In this document: positions 27,073-35,740 of the stretch, piece after piece
Position numbering within the stretch: position 1 is the first letter of the stretch
How the letters are laid out: every line of letters starts with the position of its first letter
Assembly: GCA_009684515.1 (NCBI GenBank)
Contig: WKKS01000002.1
Coordinates: 62,001 to 126,000 of the forward strand
Reading direction: 5' to 3'
DNA: 64,000 bases
Origin: Geobacter sp.
GTDB taxonomy: Bacteria; Desulfobacterota; Desulfuromonadia; Geobacterales; Pseudopelobacteraceae
Position numbers and translations under genes: made by a program
The notes under the pieces: generated by a model
The model's database searches: none
The model's input: only the letters and a program-made list of their open reading frames with translations
Told to the model about the DNA's origin: nothing

Positions 27073-28248
27073 TTAGAAAGCTTTGAGTGCACTGCCGTCA
27101 ATCTCGTCAGCCAAGGTATCCATCTTTCTGCCAGACGCATCAACCCCCGAAAATTTGAAGACCAGGTGCGATGGGTCCAAGGTTGCATCACCATTTGAGT
27201 TCTGCTGAACGGTGAAGGTAACATTGGCTTGGCGTGTCTCAGGATTATAGCTGACAAAAGCGGGAAGTTTGGCAATATTGACCTCCCGTCCGGTGTTCTG
27301 CGGAATGTAGTAACCACCTTCCGTATTGTTGGCCCGTGATATGTCCCAATTGGTCGGGTTCATAACCGATGTCATGTCCATTTCATTGTTAAACTGGATG
27401 GCAACCGATATTTGAGCGGTTGTGTTCGGCGCAAGCATGGTCGGATCTAACATCCAGAGTGGAGTTCCCGGCCCGAGAAGTTGATTGAAGTTTTTGTTAT
27501 TGTTCTGGTCCATAAAGAGCATTTGCGGTTTTTCAAGAGTGAATTGCAGATCCTGAGCCATGGATGATCCGGAACTCTGAAGGATAGAGAGTTGCTTTTT
27601 GGCATCTTCCGTTCTGCCAAGCTTGTCATATGCTATTCCAAGCTCATAATTGGCGCTGGGAAAGTTTTTTTTGAGTGAAAGTGATTTTTCAAGATTCTTT
27701 GCGGCATCATCATATTTTCCCTGTTTGTTGTAAACGGTCCCCAGCGCATAAAAAACGTTGCCATCATTCGGGGAGATTTTTTTGACTTTTAAGAACTGAC
27801 TTTCCGCTTCATTCAAACGGTCAGTACTGGTGTACTGAAGACCAAGGGTGTAGTCCGGAAGAGGATTGGTCGGATCCAGCCGAGCCGCTGTCTTAAACTC
27901 CTTTTCAGAATTCGCGTACTGTTTGTCCTGCAAATAGGCATTGCCCAGGTTCATGTGGGCGTCCACAGAATCGGGCTGTGCCTGCGCCATCGTTTTGAAT
28001 ACCTTGATCGCCTCAAAGGTATTTCCTTTTGCAAGGTTGAGCTTTCCAATATAACTTTGCGCGGTGCTGTTCTGAGGATCAAAAGCCAGCGCCTTTTGAA
28101 AAGCCTTGAGCGCTTCATCGTTTTTATTATCCTGCAGATAAGCGGCAGCCCTCAGAATCGAGTACTGGGCAAGCTGCGCCCGCTGGGAACTTGTATCCTG
28201 CCCAATCACCGCGAAAGGATCGCTGCCGGTGTTGAATAAGTCGGCCAT
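27073..28248 (-). CDS. TPR protein with C-terminal Ig-like domain
   Basis: A 391-residue protein with five to six TPR units in the first 225 residues (for example HMNLGNAYLQDKQYANSEKEF and FYALGTVYNKQGKYDDAAKNL). The C-terminal 160 residues are beta-rich (AQISVAIQFNNEMD, FVSYNPETRQANVTFTV), Ig-like, with an N-terminal segment containing DPFAVIGQ. No signal peptide. GGGAG lies a few bases before the ATG and a sigma-28-like promoter sits 30-60 bases upstream. It may recognise the protein that receives the glycan. It is the first gene after the only sizeable gap in the cluster, so a transcription unit may begin here. Confidence 0.8.
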   Translation of the reverse strand: MADLFNTGSDPFAVIGQDTSSQRAQLAQYSILRAAAYLQDNKNDEALKAFQKALAFDPQNSTAQSYIGKLNLAKGNTFEAIKVFKTMAQAQPDSVDAHMNLGNAYLQDKQYANSEKEFKTAARLDPTNPLPDYTLGLQYTSTDRLNEAESQFLKVKKISPNDGNVFYALGTVYNKQGKYDDAAKNLEKSLSLKKNFPSANYELGIAYDKLGRTEDAKKQLSILQSSGSSMAQDLQFTLEKPQMLFMDQNNNKNFNQLLGPGTPLWMLDPTMLAPNTTAQISVAIQFNNEMDMTSVMNPTNWDISRANNTEGGYYIPQNTGREVNIAKLPAFVSYNPETRQANVTFTVQQNSNGDATLDPSHLVFKFSGVDASGRKMDTLADEIDGSALKAF

Positions 28249-28280
28249 CTCACTTCTCCCAAACAGTTTTCTAACTAATA

Positions 28281-28307
28281 CTATCGGTCGTTTTTCATTC
28301 TTGTTTA
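28281..28307 (-). promoter_or_regulatory. Candidate sigma-28 (FliA) promoter before the TPR gene
   Basis: On the minus strand the sequence reads TAAACAAG, eleven bases, ACCGATAG. The sigma-28 consensus is TAAAGTTT, 11 bases, GCCGATAA. The TAAA core, the CCGATA core and the 11-base spacing all match. The predicted start would give a leader of about 25 bases with GGGAG in place before ATG 28248. Short matches like this can arise by chance. Confidence 0.4.
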
Positions 28308-28378
28308 GAAAACCCGCCGATTATTTCTAAAAGCACTGAAATATCGGATTGTTATGCAACTCAAATCTGTCTAAAAAC

Positions 28379-28606
28379 TCAAAGCTTGTTCAGGAATTTT
28401 TCAATTTGTCCTGGCGTGTCAAAATTATCCGTGCCAACATCGCGAGTGCTGATAGTCTTGCCATACTCCCTCTCCAGGACTGTCAGCAGCAACGATACAC
28501 GCAAACTGTCAATCAATCCGGAACTGATCAGTGGAGTGTCCCGATCTATGTCGAAATCGAGGTCGAATGATTTTCTGATCAGATCAATGAGATGTTCCAT
28601 AAACAT
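28379..28606 (-). CDS. Acyl carrier protein
   Basis: A 75-residue carrier protein of four-helix type with the phosphopantetheine attachment Ser in SGLIDSLRV. Acyl or other thioester groups are carried on this Ser. ATG 28606 overlaps the stop of the CatB-type gene (TAATG); a second ATG two codons on (28600) has better spacing from GGAG and is equally possible. It is not part of a fatty-acid operon, so a dedicated carrier for an acyl or aminoacyl group on the glycan is the likely job. Confidence 0.85.
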   Translation of the reverse strand: MFMEHLIDLIRKSFDLDFDIDRDTPLISSGLIDSLRVSLLLTVLEREYGKTISTRDVGTDNFDTPGQIEKFLNKL

Positions 28607-29157
28607 TACTCTCCTTCAGGGTCGAAGCGAGCCAGAAACTCGTCAATTGGCCCATAGAACCAATCCATATTCGCTTCTATATCATCCTGGGGCCAGTGCC
28701 ACCAGGCAATCTTCAGCATTCGCTCGACCGTGCGCCGACTGAAGCGGTAACGCACGATCTTAGCAGGGTTCCCCATAACTACCGCATAGGGGGGGACATC
28801 GTTGAAAACAACTGCATGTGCCCCGATAACGGCTCCCGAGCCGACTTGAACTCCGGAATTTATGTAGGCGCCGTAACCGATCCAGACGTCATGGCCGATT
28901 GTGGTATTTTGTGTGAACCGGTAGGAACGCGAACTGTTCTTTTTTTTGTAAAGAATCTCATCGAAAGACCAGGACGACACCAAATCCGTACGATGCTCTC
29001 CGCCTGATGCGATAACGACATAGTCTGCAATGGAACAGAAACTGCCTACGATGATCTTTTCATCGTAGAGGTACTTCACAAAACGGGTGTTGGGTCCCCA
29101 ATAAGTCCCCCGCCCAAATTCCAGCAAAGGCGCCGTACATGATGCACTGCCTTCCAT
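28606..29157 (-). CDS. CatB/Vat-type hexapeptide acetyltransferase
   Basis: A 183-residue left-handed beta-helix transferase of the xenobiotic acetyltransferase (XAT) group. The hexapeptide repeats (IIVGSFCSIADYVVI; TTIGHDVWIGYGAYINSGVQVGSG-like run) and the active-site His loop (GGEHRTD) are visible, as is the C-terminal PPYAVVMGNPAKIVRYRF. XAT proteins O-acetylate sugars or antibiotics with acetyl-CoA. GGAGG lies seven bases before the ATG. Its one-base overlap with the ACP gene suggests that an acyl group is transferred to a glycan sugar. Confidence 0.85.
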   Translation of the reverse strand: MEGSASCTAPLLEFGRGTYWGPNTRFVKYLYDEKIIVGSFCSIADYVVIASGGEHRTDLVSSWSFDEILYKKKNSSRSYRFTQNTTIGHDVWIGYGAYINSGVQVGSGAVIGAHAVVFNDVPPYAVVMGNPAKIVRYRFSRRTVERMLKIAWWHWPQDDIEANMDWFYGPIDEFLARFDPEGE

Positions 29158-29214
29158 CCATCAACCTCCATTGATAAAGCCTGCCGTGTTCAGAAATACT
29201 GTTTGTCCATCTAT

Positions 29215-30603
29215 TTATTTTGAGCGCTTCTCCGGCCGCTCTATTTCAAATTTATCCAACCGGTACTGAAGCGTCTTGTAGCTCATCCCCAACAATGGCG
29301 CCGCCTTGCCGATTACCCACTCGGCACGTTCCATGGCTTTGATTATAAGCCCTTTTTCCAGTTCTTCAAAGGCGATTCCTTCAGGCGGCAAATCAAACGG
29401 GATCCCGCCAGCCATCAGCCCGACAGCGGTTATTTCGACCGGCAGATCATCCGGTTCTATATAATTACTCTCGGCCATCAGCACCGAGCGTTCGATAACA
29501 GATTCCAGTTGGCGCACATTTCCGGGCCAGCTGTAATTCATCAGCAGCTTGAGAGCAGTTTTAGAAATACCATCCACCGTGATGCCGGCAGCTTTGCTGT
29601 ATTTCTCCAGAAAAAACTCAGCCAGAGTTTTGATGTCACTGCCGCGCTCGCGCAATGGCGGCAGATTGATGCGAATTACATTCAGCCGGTAAAAGAGATC
29701 CTCGCGAAAGGCACCTTTCTTGATTTCCTGTTCCAACTCCTTATTGGTGGCGGAAACGATACGCACATCCAGAGGTATGTTAACCTTCCCACCTACCCGG
29801 CGGATTTCCTTTTCCTGGATTGCCCGCAGTAATTTGGCCTGCATGGCGACATTCATCTCGCCAATTTCGTCCAGAAAAACCGTCCCCCCCTCCGAAGCTT
29901 CAAAGATACCCATCTCACGAGCGTTGGCCCCGGTAAAACTTCCTTTCTCATGACCAAACAGCTCGCTTTCGATCAGAGTATCCGGAATTGCGGCACAGTT
30001 GATCGCCATGAAAGGCCTATCACGACGCGGACTCCCTTCATGGATAGCTCTGGCGATCAGTTCTTTGCCGGTACCGGATTCACCCACGATCAGGACGGTT
30101 GAGTTGGATGGGGCAATTTTGGAAACAACCCGAAAGACCTCCTTCATTTTGGGATGCTCACCCTGCATATTGGGAATGGTCTTGATCGAATCAATCCGTT
30201 TCTGCAACACCCGGTTTTCACGCACGAGGCTAATGCGCTCGAAGGCTCGACGCAGAGTCAACAGCAGATTATCCCGTTCCAGAGGCTTTTCAAGATAGTC
30301 AAAAGCCCCTTTTCGCATAGCTTCAACCGCAGAATCAACCGAACCGTGAGCAGTCATCATGATTATGCACTGTTGCGGGTCGTCAGCCAGCACCAACTCC
30401 AGCAGGTCCATGCCACCCTGACCCTGCATCTTGAGATCAGTCATGATCAGTTCAAACTCGCGCTTTTCCAACTGCGCCATAGCTTCACGCACACCGGGCA
30501 CATCAGTCACATCGTAACCCTCTTTTTTGAGAATCAGGTTAAGGATGTCCCGTTGCCCCTTTTCATCATCAACAATCAGTATGCTTCCCTGTACGGCCGC
30601 CAC
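29215..30603 (-). CDS. Sigma-54-dependent response regulator (NtrC/AtoC type)
   Basis: A 462-residue transcription activator with three parts: a receiver domain with phospho-acceptor Asp56 (MTDLKM), an AAA+ domain with Walker A GESGTGKE (174-181) and the sigma-54 loop GSFTGA (221-226, Ser in place of the usual Ala), and a Fis-type HTH at the C-terminus (IGKAAPLLGMSYKTLQYRL). It directly follows the kinase gene (two-base gap), so they form a two-component pair. It lies just upstream of the glycan cluster but no -24/-12 promoter was obvious there, so its targets are unknown. Confidence 0.92.
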   Translation of the reverse strand: MAAVQGSILIVDDEKGQRDILNLILKKEGYDVTDVPGVREAMAQLEKREFELIMTDLKMQGQGGMDLLELVLADDPQQCIIMMTAHGSVDSAVEAMRKGAFDYLEKPLERDNLLLTLRRAFERISLVRENRVLQKRIDSIKTIPNMQGEHPKMKEVFRVVSKIAPSNSTVLIVGESGTGKELIARAIHEGSPRRDRPFMAINCAAIPDTLIESELFGHEKGSFTGANAREMGIFEASEGGTVFLDEIGEMNVAMQAKLLRAIQEKEIRRVGGKVNIPLDVRIVSATNKELEQEIKKGAFREDLFYRLNVIRINLPPLRERGSDIKTLAEFFLEKYSKAAGITVDGISKTALKLLMNYSWPGNVRQLESVIERSVLMAESNYIEPDDLPVEITAVGLMAGGIPFDLPPEGIAFEELEKGLIIKAMERAEWVIGKAAPLLGMSYKTLQYRLDKFEIERPEKRSK

Positions 30604-30605
30604 TA

Positions 30606-32042
30606 TCAGGCCCCCTGTTCCATGGTTTGATTTTCCACTGTCGACTGAAGCGGCAGTAGAATTGTAAAAGTAGTGCCATGCCCCAACGCGCTTTCAACCT
30701 GAATCTCGCCGCCATGTTCCTTGATGATCCGCTCGGTAATGGCCAAGCCCAGACCAATGCCAACATCCTTGGTAGTAAAATATGGCTGGAAGATTTTGCC
30801 GATGTCGTCCGGATTGATGCCGCATCCCTGATCAGCAAAAGTCAGCTTCAGTCGCCCATCTTCCTGCGCCCCGCCCAATACGATCGTACCGCCGTTCGGC
30901 ATCGCCTGAGCGGCGTTGCTGACAAAATTCAGAATGCAATTGCGCAGCAGTTCCTGATCGACCCACAACAGAGGCAGATTCTCCGGAATATTCAGTTCCA
31001 ACTTGATTTCCTGTTCGGTCAGGCGAGCTTGCAGCACCGGCAGTACCTTGGCCAGAAGTTCCGCGTATGGTACCAGCGCGCGACGAAGCTTGAGCGGGCG
31101 GCCATAATTCATGAAATTGATCACCATGTAGTTGGCACGGCGGACCTCTTCCTTGATTTTATCGGTCAACTCCTCCAGTTCGGAGTACTTTTCGCCAGCC
31201 ATCGGCAGTATCTCAGCCTTGAGGTGGTCAATAGCCAGACTGATGTAGTTGAGCGGATTGCGGATTTCATGGGCGATTCCGGATGCCAGTTGACCAACCC
31301 GCGAAAGATGTTCGGCTTCATAAAGCCGTTTTTCAAGAGTTTCCCGTTCTCGCAGCTTTTCAACCATTTTATTGAACCCGTCAGCCATTTCGCCAATTTC
31401 GTCGTTACTTTCGACCGGAATTGTCACCGATAAATCTCCAGCCGAAACCCGCTTGAAATGATCCACCAAGCTCTGGATAGGTGTGGTATAACGACGGGCC
31501 AGAAAGATTGTCAAGGCGATGCCGACCGCGAACACCATTCCGGTCGCAAACAGACGGCGGATAAAATTGGCATGCTGGATGTCTCTGATCTTGTCAAGCA
31601 ACATGTTGATCTGAACATAACCCAACTGCTCATCACCTACGATGACCGGAACAACCACCTCGTACTGTTTCTGCGTCAGCATCGCGCCGCCCAGCGGTCG
31701 CTGAACCGCGTGCACACCCTTCTCCAATTTTTTAAGTTCTCGCTTTTTACCGATTTTTTCCGGATCGGAGGAATCGACAATCTCCCCATCAATGTTGATG
31801 ATATTTATCTCGTTAATTCCCTTATCGCGGGCCTTCGTCAAATAATCGGTCAGACGGGAGGTTTCCTCTTCGGAGGTCAGATCTTCGATACTCATCTGAA
31901 TCGCTTTTGAAATTTCCTGGGAGCTGTCCTGGATTTCACGCACCAGATCATTCTGGGCAAACTGGTTGAGACTGAAGAGCGTCAGCAATGCCAGTACCAG
32001 CAGGGATAGCATGATGATTATCAGCTTGGCATTTAGCTTCAT
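30606..32042 (-). CDS. Membrane sensor histidine kinase
   Basis: A 478-residue kinase. A transmembrane helix at the N-terminus (LIIIMLSLLVLALLTLF) is followed by a periplasmic region of about 120 residues, a second helix (LFATGMVFAVGIALTIFLA), HAMP, HisKA with His258 (HEIRNPLNYI) and HATPase (N-box NCILNFVSNAAQAM; DQGCGINPDD; GLGLAI). I start at ATG 32042 with AAAGG upstream; the longer frame begins in the hairpin region. It pairs with the downstream NtrC-type regulator. The signal sensed is unknown. Confidence 0.9.
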   Translation of the reverse strand: MKLNAKLIIIMLSLLVLALLTLFSLNQFAQNDLVREIQDSSQEISKAIQMSIEDLTSEEETSRLTDYLTKARDKGINEINIINIDGEIVDSSDPEKIGKKRELKKLEKGVHAVQRPLGGAMLTQKQYEVVVPVIVGDEQLGYVQINMLLDKIRDIQHANFIRRLFATGMVFAVGIALTIFLARRYTTPIQSLVDHFKRVSAGDLSVTIPVESNDEIGEMADGFNKMVEKLRERETLEKRLYEAEHLSRVGQLASGIAHEIRNPLNYISLAIDHLKAEILPMAGEKYSELEELTDKIKEEVRRANYMVINFMNYGRPLKLRRALVPYAELLAKVLPVLQARLTEQEIKLELNIPENLPLLWVDQELLRNCILNFVSNAAQAMPNGGTIVLGGAQEDGRLKLTFADQGCGINPDDIGKIFQPYFTTKDVGIGLGLAITERIIKEHGGEIQVESALGHGTTFTILLPLQSTVENQTMEQGA

Positions 32043-32074
32043 GGCGGCCTTTATGCGGGAGGGATGGAGACACA

Positions 32075-32106
32075 CCTGCCCGCCTCCGGTTTCGGAGGCG
32101 GGCAGG
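32075..32106. repeat. Perfect 14-bp inverted repeat (hairpin) between rimO and the kinase gene
   Basis: Plus strand 32075-32088 (CCTGCCCGCCTCCG) pairs exactly with 32093-32106, with a GTTT loop. It is very GC-rich and would be extremely stable in RNA. Neither side is followed by a U-run, so it is not a classical terminator. It could be an attenuator, an mRNA stabiliser or a small repeat element. Confidence 0.75.
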
Positions 32107-32121
32107 ACTAATGTTTGAAGA

Positions 32122-33468
32122 TTATTCTACCATTTCGCCGATCAAGTCGTAATCGGATGAATCGGTAATCTTGAGGGCAACAATATCCCCGATATTGGCA
32201 TTCCCGGAGGTTATATAAACCTGCCCGTCGATGTCGGGAGCCTGGCGGGATGAACGGCCTTTCAGCAGAAGTTCGGTCTCCTCGCTGAAACCTTCCACAA
32301 TAACCTGCTCTGTGGTCCCGATCAGGGTCCGGTTGTGCCGGAAAGAAAGGCGCGCCTGGGCCCGCATAAGTTTGCGATAGCGCTCGCGCTTGACCCGCTC
32401 CGTAATCTGCTCCGGCATTTCAGCCGCTACGGTCCCTTCCTCTTTTGAATAGCAGAAGACCCCCAGACGGTCAAATTGGGTTTGTTCGACAAAATGCGTC
32501 AACTTGTTGAAATCCTCAACAGTCTCGCCGGGAAAACCGACGATGAGCGAAGTTCGCAGTGCAATTCCGGGGATTTCACTGCGCAGCTTGACAATCAGGT
32601 CGCGAATCTGCTGTTCGGAACTACGGCGTTTCATCGCCTTCAGCACCGGATCCGAAATATGCTGGATCGGAATATCCAGGTACTTGCAGACTTTGGGTTC
32701 ATCCCGAATCAGCTCGATCAGGCTGTCGGTGATGCCATCCGGATAAGCGTACAGCAGGCGTATCCACTTGAGACCTTCGATGGTGGCCAGACGTCGCACC
32801 AGCGTTTCCAGAGTCGTACCGTCAGACATATCGCTGCCGTAGCGGGTTATGTCCTGGGAGATAATGTTGATCTCCTTGACTCCTCGTCCAACCAGTTTTT
32901 CCGCTTCTGCGACCAGCGCCTCCAGCGGACGGGAACGATAGGAACCTCGCAACTGCGGTATAATGCAGTAGGAGCAGCAGTTGGAACACCCCTCGCCGAT
33001 CTTGAGGTAGGAATACCAGGCCGGAGAGGAATTCAGGCGGGGCAATGTTTCATCATAGATAAAATCCGGGTCTCCAATATAGCGAAGCTGGACATCACTG
33101 CCGCTTTTCTCCGCCAGAATCTCGGCAATCCGCGGGTAGTCGCCGGTTCCGATAAAAATATCCACTTCCGGCAGCTCTTTGGCAAGTTCTTCCTGATAGC
33201 GCTGCGGAAGGCAACCTGACACGATCAGCGTATGGCAGCGCCCATCGTGCTTGCGCTCTGCCAGATCCAGAATCGCATCGATACTCTCCTGCTTGGCCTC
33301 TTTGATGAAGGAGCAGGTGTTGACGATAATCACATCGGCATCTTTTTCATCGGTGGTGATTTCATACTGCTGCTGCGAAAGCACACCCAGCATGACTTCG
33401 GCATCCACCAGATTTTTGGGGCAGCCCAGGCTGACCATACTGACTTTTTGTTTTACGATTTCGCTCAA
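32122..33468 (-). CDS. rimO: Ribosomal protein S12 methylthiotransferase RimO
   Basis: A 448-residue radical-SAM methylthiotransferase that adds a methylthio group to an Asp of ribosomal protein S12. It has the N-terminal MTTase domain ([13 protein letters not shown], with the Cys), the radical-SAM motif CSYC within [21 protein letters not shown], and a C-terminal TRAM domain ending with IGEMVE. The start is TTG at 33468 with GAGAGGG four to five bases upstream; ATG 33438 is too far from this site. It lies just after yajQ-side genes and before the two-component genes. Confidence 0.93.
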   Translation of the reverse strand: MSEIVKQKVSMVSLGCPKNLVDAEVMLGVLSQQQYEITTDEKDADVIIVNTCSFIKEAKQESIDAILDLAERKHDGRCHTLIVSGCLPQRYQEELAKELPEVDIFIGTGDYPRIAEILAEKSGSDVQLRYIGDPDFIYDETLPRLNSSPAWYSYLKIGEGCSNCCSYCIIPQLRGSYRSRPLEALVAEAEKLVGRGVKEINIISQDITRYGSDMSDGTTLETLVRRLATIEGLKWIRLLYAYPDGITDSLIELIRDEPKVCKYLDIPIQHISDPVLKAMKRRSSEQQIRDLIVKLRSEIPGIALRTSLIVGFPGETVEDFNKLTHFVEQTQFDRLGVFCYSKEEGTVAAEMPEQITERVKRERYRKLMRAQARLSFRHNRTLIGTTEQVIVEGFSEETELLLKGRSSRQAPDIDGQVYITSGNANIGDIVALKITDSSDYDLIGEMVE

Positions 33469-33483
33469 ATTACCCTCTCGTTC

Positions 33484-33969
33484 CTATTCTCTGAAATTCA
33501 TAAACTGCATTTCAACATCCAGATCCTTACCCTTCAGAAGCTGAATCGTATCCTGAAGATCGTCGCGGTTTTTACCGGTCACACGAACCTGGTCATCCTG
33601 AATCTGAGCCTGAACTTTAAGCTTGGATTCCTTGATAACCGCTATGATATCCTTGGCCTTCTCTTTGGAAATGCCTTGCTGAACGGTTATGACCTGGCGC
33701 ACCATGCCGCCTGAGGCCGGCTCGACTTTGCCGTATTGCAGAGCCTTGATCGAAATATTGCGTTTCATAAACTTGGACTGCAGGACGTCAATGACCGCCT
33801 TCAGTTTGTAATCATCGTCAGCCAGAATCTTTACGGAATCCTTCTCAGGTGTGATCTGGCTCTTGGAACCCTTGAAATCATAACGCTGACCAATTTCCTT
33901 GACAGCCTGGTTGATGGCGTTGTCAACCTCCTGCATATCCACTTTTGAGACAATATCGAACGACGGCAT
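33484..33969 (-). CDS. yajQ: YajQ-family nucleotide-binding protein
   Basis: A 161-residue protein of the conserved YajQ family ([46 protein letters not shown]). Members bind nucleotides, and in Xanthomonas a YajQ protein binds c-di-GMP. GGAGG precedes the ATG. It ends 15 bases before rimO; the two are probably cotranscribed with the upstream lolA-like genes. Confidence 0.9.
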   Translation of the reverse strand: MPSFDIVSKVDMQEVDNAINQAVKEIGQRYDFKGSKSQITPEKDSVKILADDDYKLKAVIDVLQSKFMKRNISIKALQYGKVEPASGGMVRQVITVQQGISKEKAKDIIAVIKESKLKVQAQIQDDQVRVTGKNRDDLQDTIQLLKGKDLDVEMQFMNFRE

Positions 33970-33995
33970 GCCTGAACCTCCACAAATTTAATCTT

Positions 33996-34721
33996 CTATG
34001 GTTTTACAACCTCGACCCCTTCCGGGATTTTAAAATTGAACCTGCCATTATCCAACCCTTTGTTAACCCGCACATGGCTGTAATCTATCCTGGTCTGGTT
34101 CCCGCCGGCATCATGCACAACCGAAGAAACCACAGGAAACAGGTCCTTGACCGCACCGTTGGCAAGATAGCTTTCAACCGCAGCGGCAGCAATCGTCAAC
34201 TGGAGTTTTGACAGAACCGGACTCGGATTTTTGGGAGTCAGCTCCAGCTGATAATTGCCTTTGCTGTCCCGCTGCTCCTTGGCAAACGCGACGCTGAAAT
34301 CACGTGACACATTCCCCAGACCGGTCAGATAGGAAAGCGCGATCGAATTGCCCCCTCTAAACATGGCATCGACACTGCTGACCAGCACCTGTTTGTTTTC
34401 AGCTGTGTAAAACCAGACCTGTTTGCCGTTTGACATAATCTGCTGTTTAGGTTTGGCATAATTAAAGCGGAACATCGCCGTGGCCGAAGCAGGGCGTTTC
34501 AGCAGGACTTCGCCATGCCCCCTCTGCTCGCGGTTGATTGCTGCAATAGTTGTTTTCTGGGAAAAATCGGCCTGCACATCCTGTAAACCCGCATAACCCT
34601 TTTCGAGAGCCGCTACCACTGTTTTAAGTTCCGGTGAGTGGGATGCTGCAGACACAGGCAACACGAATGATATCAACAACAAAAATGCTGCCAGTAAAGC
34701 GGGCATTGAGAAACCTTTCAT
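33996..34721 (-). CDS. LolA-like periplasmic lipoprotein carrier (second copy)
   Basis: A 241-residue secreted protein with signal peptide (LLAAFLLLISFVLPVSA, cut before ASHS). The mature part matches LolA: DVQADFSQKTTI, SATAMFRFNYAKPKQQIMSNG, WFYTAENKQVLV, and FKIPEGVEVVKP at the end. LolA shuttles lipoproteins across the periplasm. Its ATG overlaps the stop of the neighbouring LolA-like gene (TGATG), so the pair are cotranslated. The two differ enough that they may have separate roles. Confidence 0.85.
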   Translation of the reverse strand: MKGFSMPALLAAFLLLISFVLPVSAASHSPELKTVVAALEKGYAGLQDVQADFSQKTTIAAINREQRGHGEVLLKRPASATAMFRFNYAKPKQQIMSNGKQVWFYTAENKQVLVSSVDAMFRGGNSIALSYLTGLGNVSRDFSVAFAKEQRDSKGNYQLELTPKNPSPVLSKLQLTIAAAAVESYLANGAVKDLFPVVSSVVHDAGGNQTRIDYSHVRVNKGLDNGRFNFKIPEGVEVVKP

Positions 34722-35602
34722 CAGCGCGGCTGATTAAGTTCAGAAGGCCGTACAACCTGAACTCCGGGAGGTATTACGAAAGTAAATGTGTTCTGCTGAA
34801 ACCGGTTATTGATCCTGATATTGGTAAATTCCATGGTTGTGCTGTTACCTTCCAGGTCTTCAACGGTTGTGGAAAGTAACGGGAAAGGATCCGACATGCC
34901 ACCAACCTGCGGAAGGGGACCAAACTTGTCGGAAGAACCAAAGTTCGGCCTGGCAGGCAATCGGGGCTGGTTACCGCCCGGCAAAGTTGTTGCGGGAGTT
35001 TTCTGGGATACATGGGCAATTGCACTGGAACGGCTGACAACCAGCAGAATTCGGTGGGTATTCAGCATTGACCGCCTTGGGTTCAGCTCCAAAACGTAAT
35101 TGCCGGCGCTGTCGTACATGCCGGGCGCAAAATTAATCTGGAAATCTCTGGAGATACGTCCAAGCCCCTGGAGAAAATTAACGGCAGGGTCGCGGTCAGG
35201 GTTAAAACCGGGACGGTTATAGATAAAACTGACATCACTCAGAATCACCTCACGGTTTTCCGGGTGGTAAATCCAGAGAGAATTGCCGTCACTGACGATT
35301 TCCTGCTGATAGGGTCGCATATACTGAAAGCGGTACATCAGCGGCGAATTGGCCGTTGCCAGCTTGACCGACACCTGACCATCCCCCCGCATTTCACGTT
35401 TGTCTTTAGCCAGAAGTGTACTCTGGAAAAAATCCGCCGTGAAATCTGCAATGGGTGCTTCTCCGCTGTTTCCGGCCTTAAACGAAGTTTCTACTGTGGC
35501 AATAACGTCATTCAGTCCGACAATAACCTGCTGTGCAGCAAAAGAGGTGCCGCAGACAGACAAGAGAAGCAGGGCAGCCATCAGTACTGTAAAACGTTTC
35601 AT
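34721..35602 (-). CDS. LolA-like periplasmic carrier (first copy)
   Basis: A 293-residue secreted protein with a signal peptide (KRFTVLMAALLLLSVCGTSFA, cut before AQQ). The core matches LolA (DFTADFFQSTLL, LMYRFQYMRPYQQEIVSDG, LWIYHPENREVILSD, FVIPPGVQVVRP). A Pro/Gly-rich insert (about residues 200-235, PGGNQPRLPARPNFGSSDKF-like) is not usual for LolA. ATG 35602 follows GAAGGGG; the longer frame begins inside upstream non-coding sequence. No LolB is visible near it. Confidence 0.82.
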   Translation of the reverse strand: MKRFTVLMAALLLLSVCGTSFAAQQVIVGLNDVIATVETSFKAGNSGEAPIADFTADFFQSTLLAKDKREMRGDGQVSVKLATANSPLMYRFQYMRPYQQEIVSDGNSLWIYHPENREVILSDVSFIYNRPGFNPDRDPAVNFLQGLGRISRDFQINFAPGMYDSAGNYVLELNPRRSMLNTHRILLVVSRSSAIAHVSQKTPATTLPGGNQPRLPARPNFGSSDKFGPLPQVGGMSDPFPLLSTTVEDLEGNSTTMEFTNIRINNRFQQNTFTFVIPPGVQVVRPSELNQPR

Positions 35603-35740
35603 AGAATCCCCTTCCACGCTATTTGCAAATCTGACGAAGCAGGACACGACATAACGACGGTTTTTAATTTTGCCACAAGCCAGCTGCTATCGCAACAACT
35701 TCAAGCGCCGACCGACCATAAATATTGAAAAAAAAGGCAC

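Noticed and set aside
29158-29214. Sigma-54 (-24/-12) promoter before the acetyltransferase gene, expected from the adjacent NtrC-type regulator
   Set aside because: No TGGCAC-N5-TTGC-like element with the required GG/GC spacing could be found in this gap.
32075-32106. Hairpin called as a terminator of rimO
   Set aside because: No U-run on either strand after the stem; listed as an inverted repeat instead.
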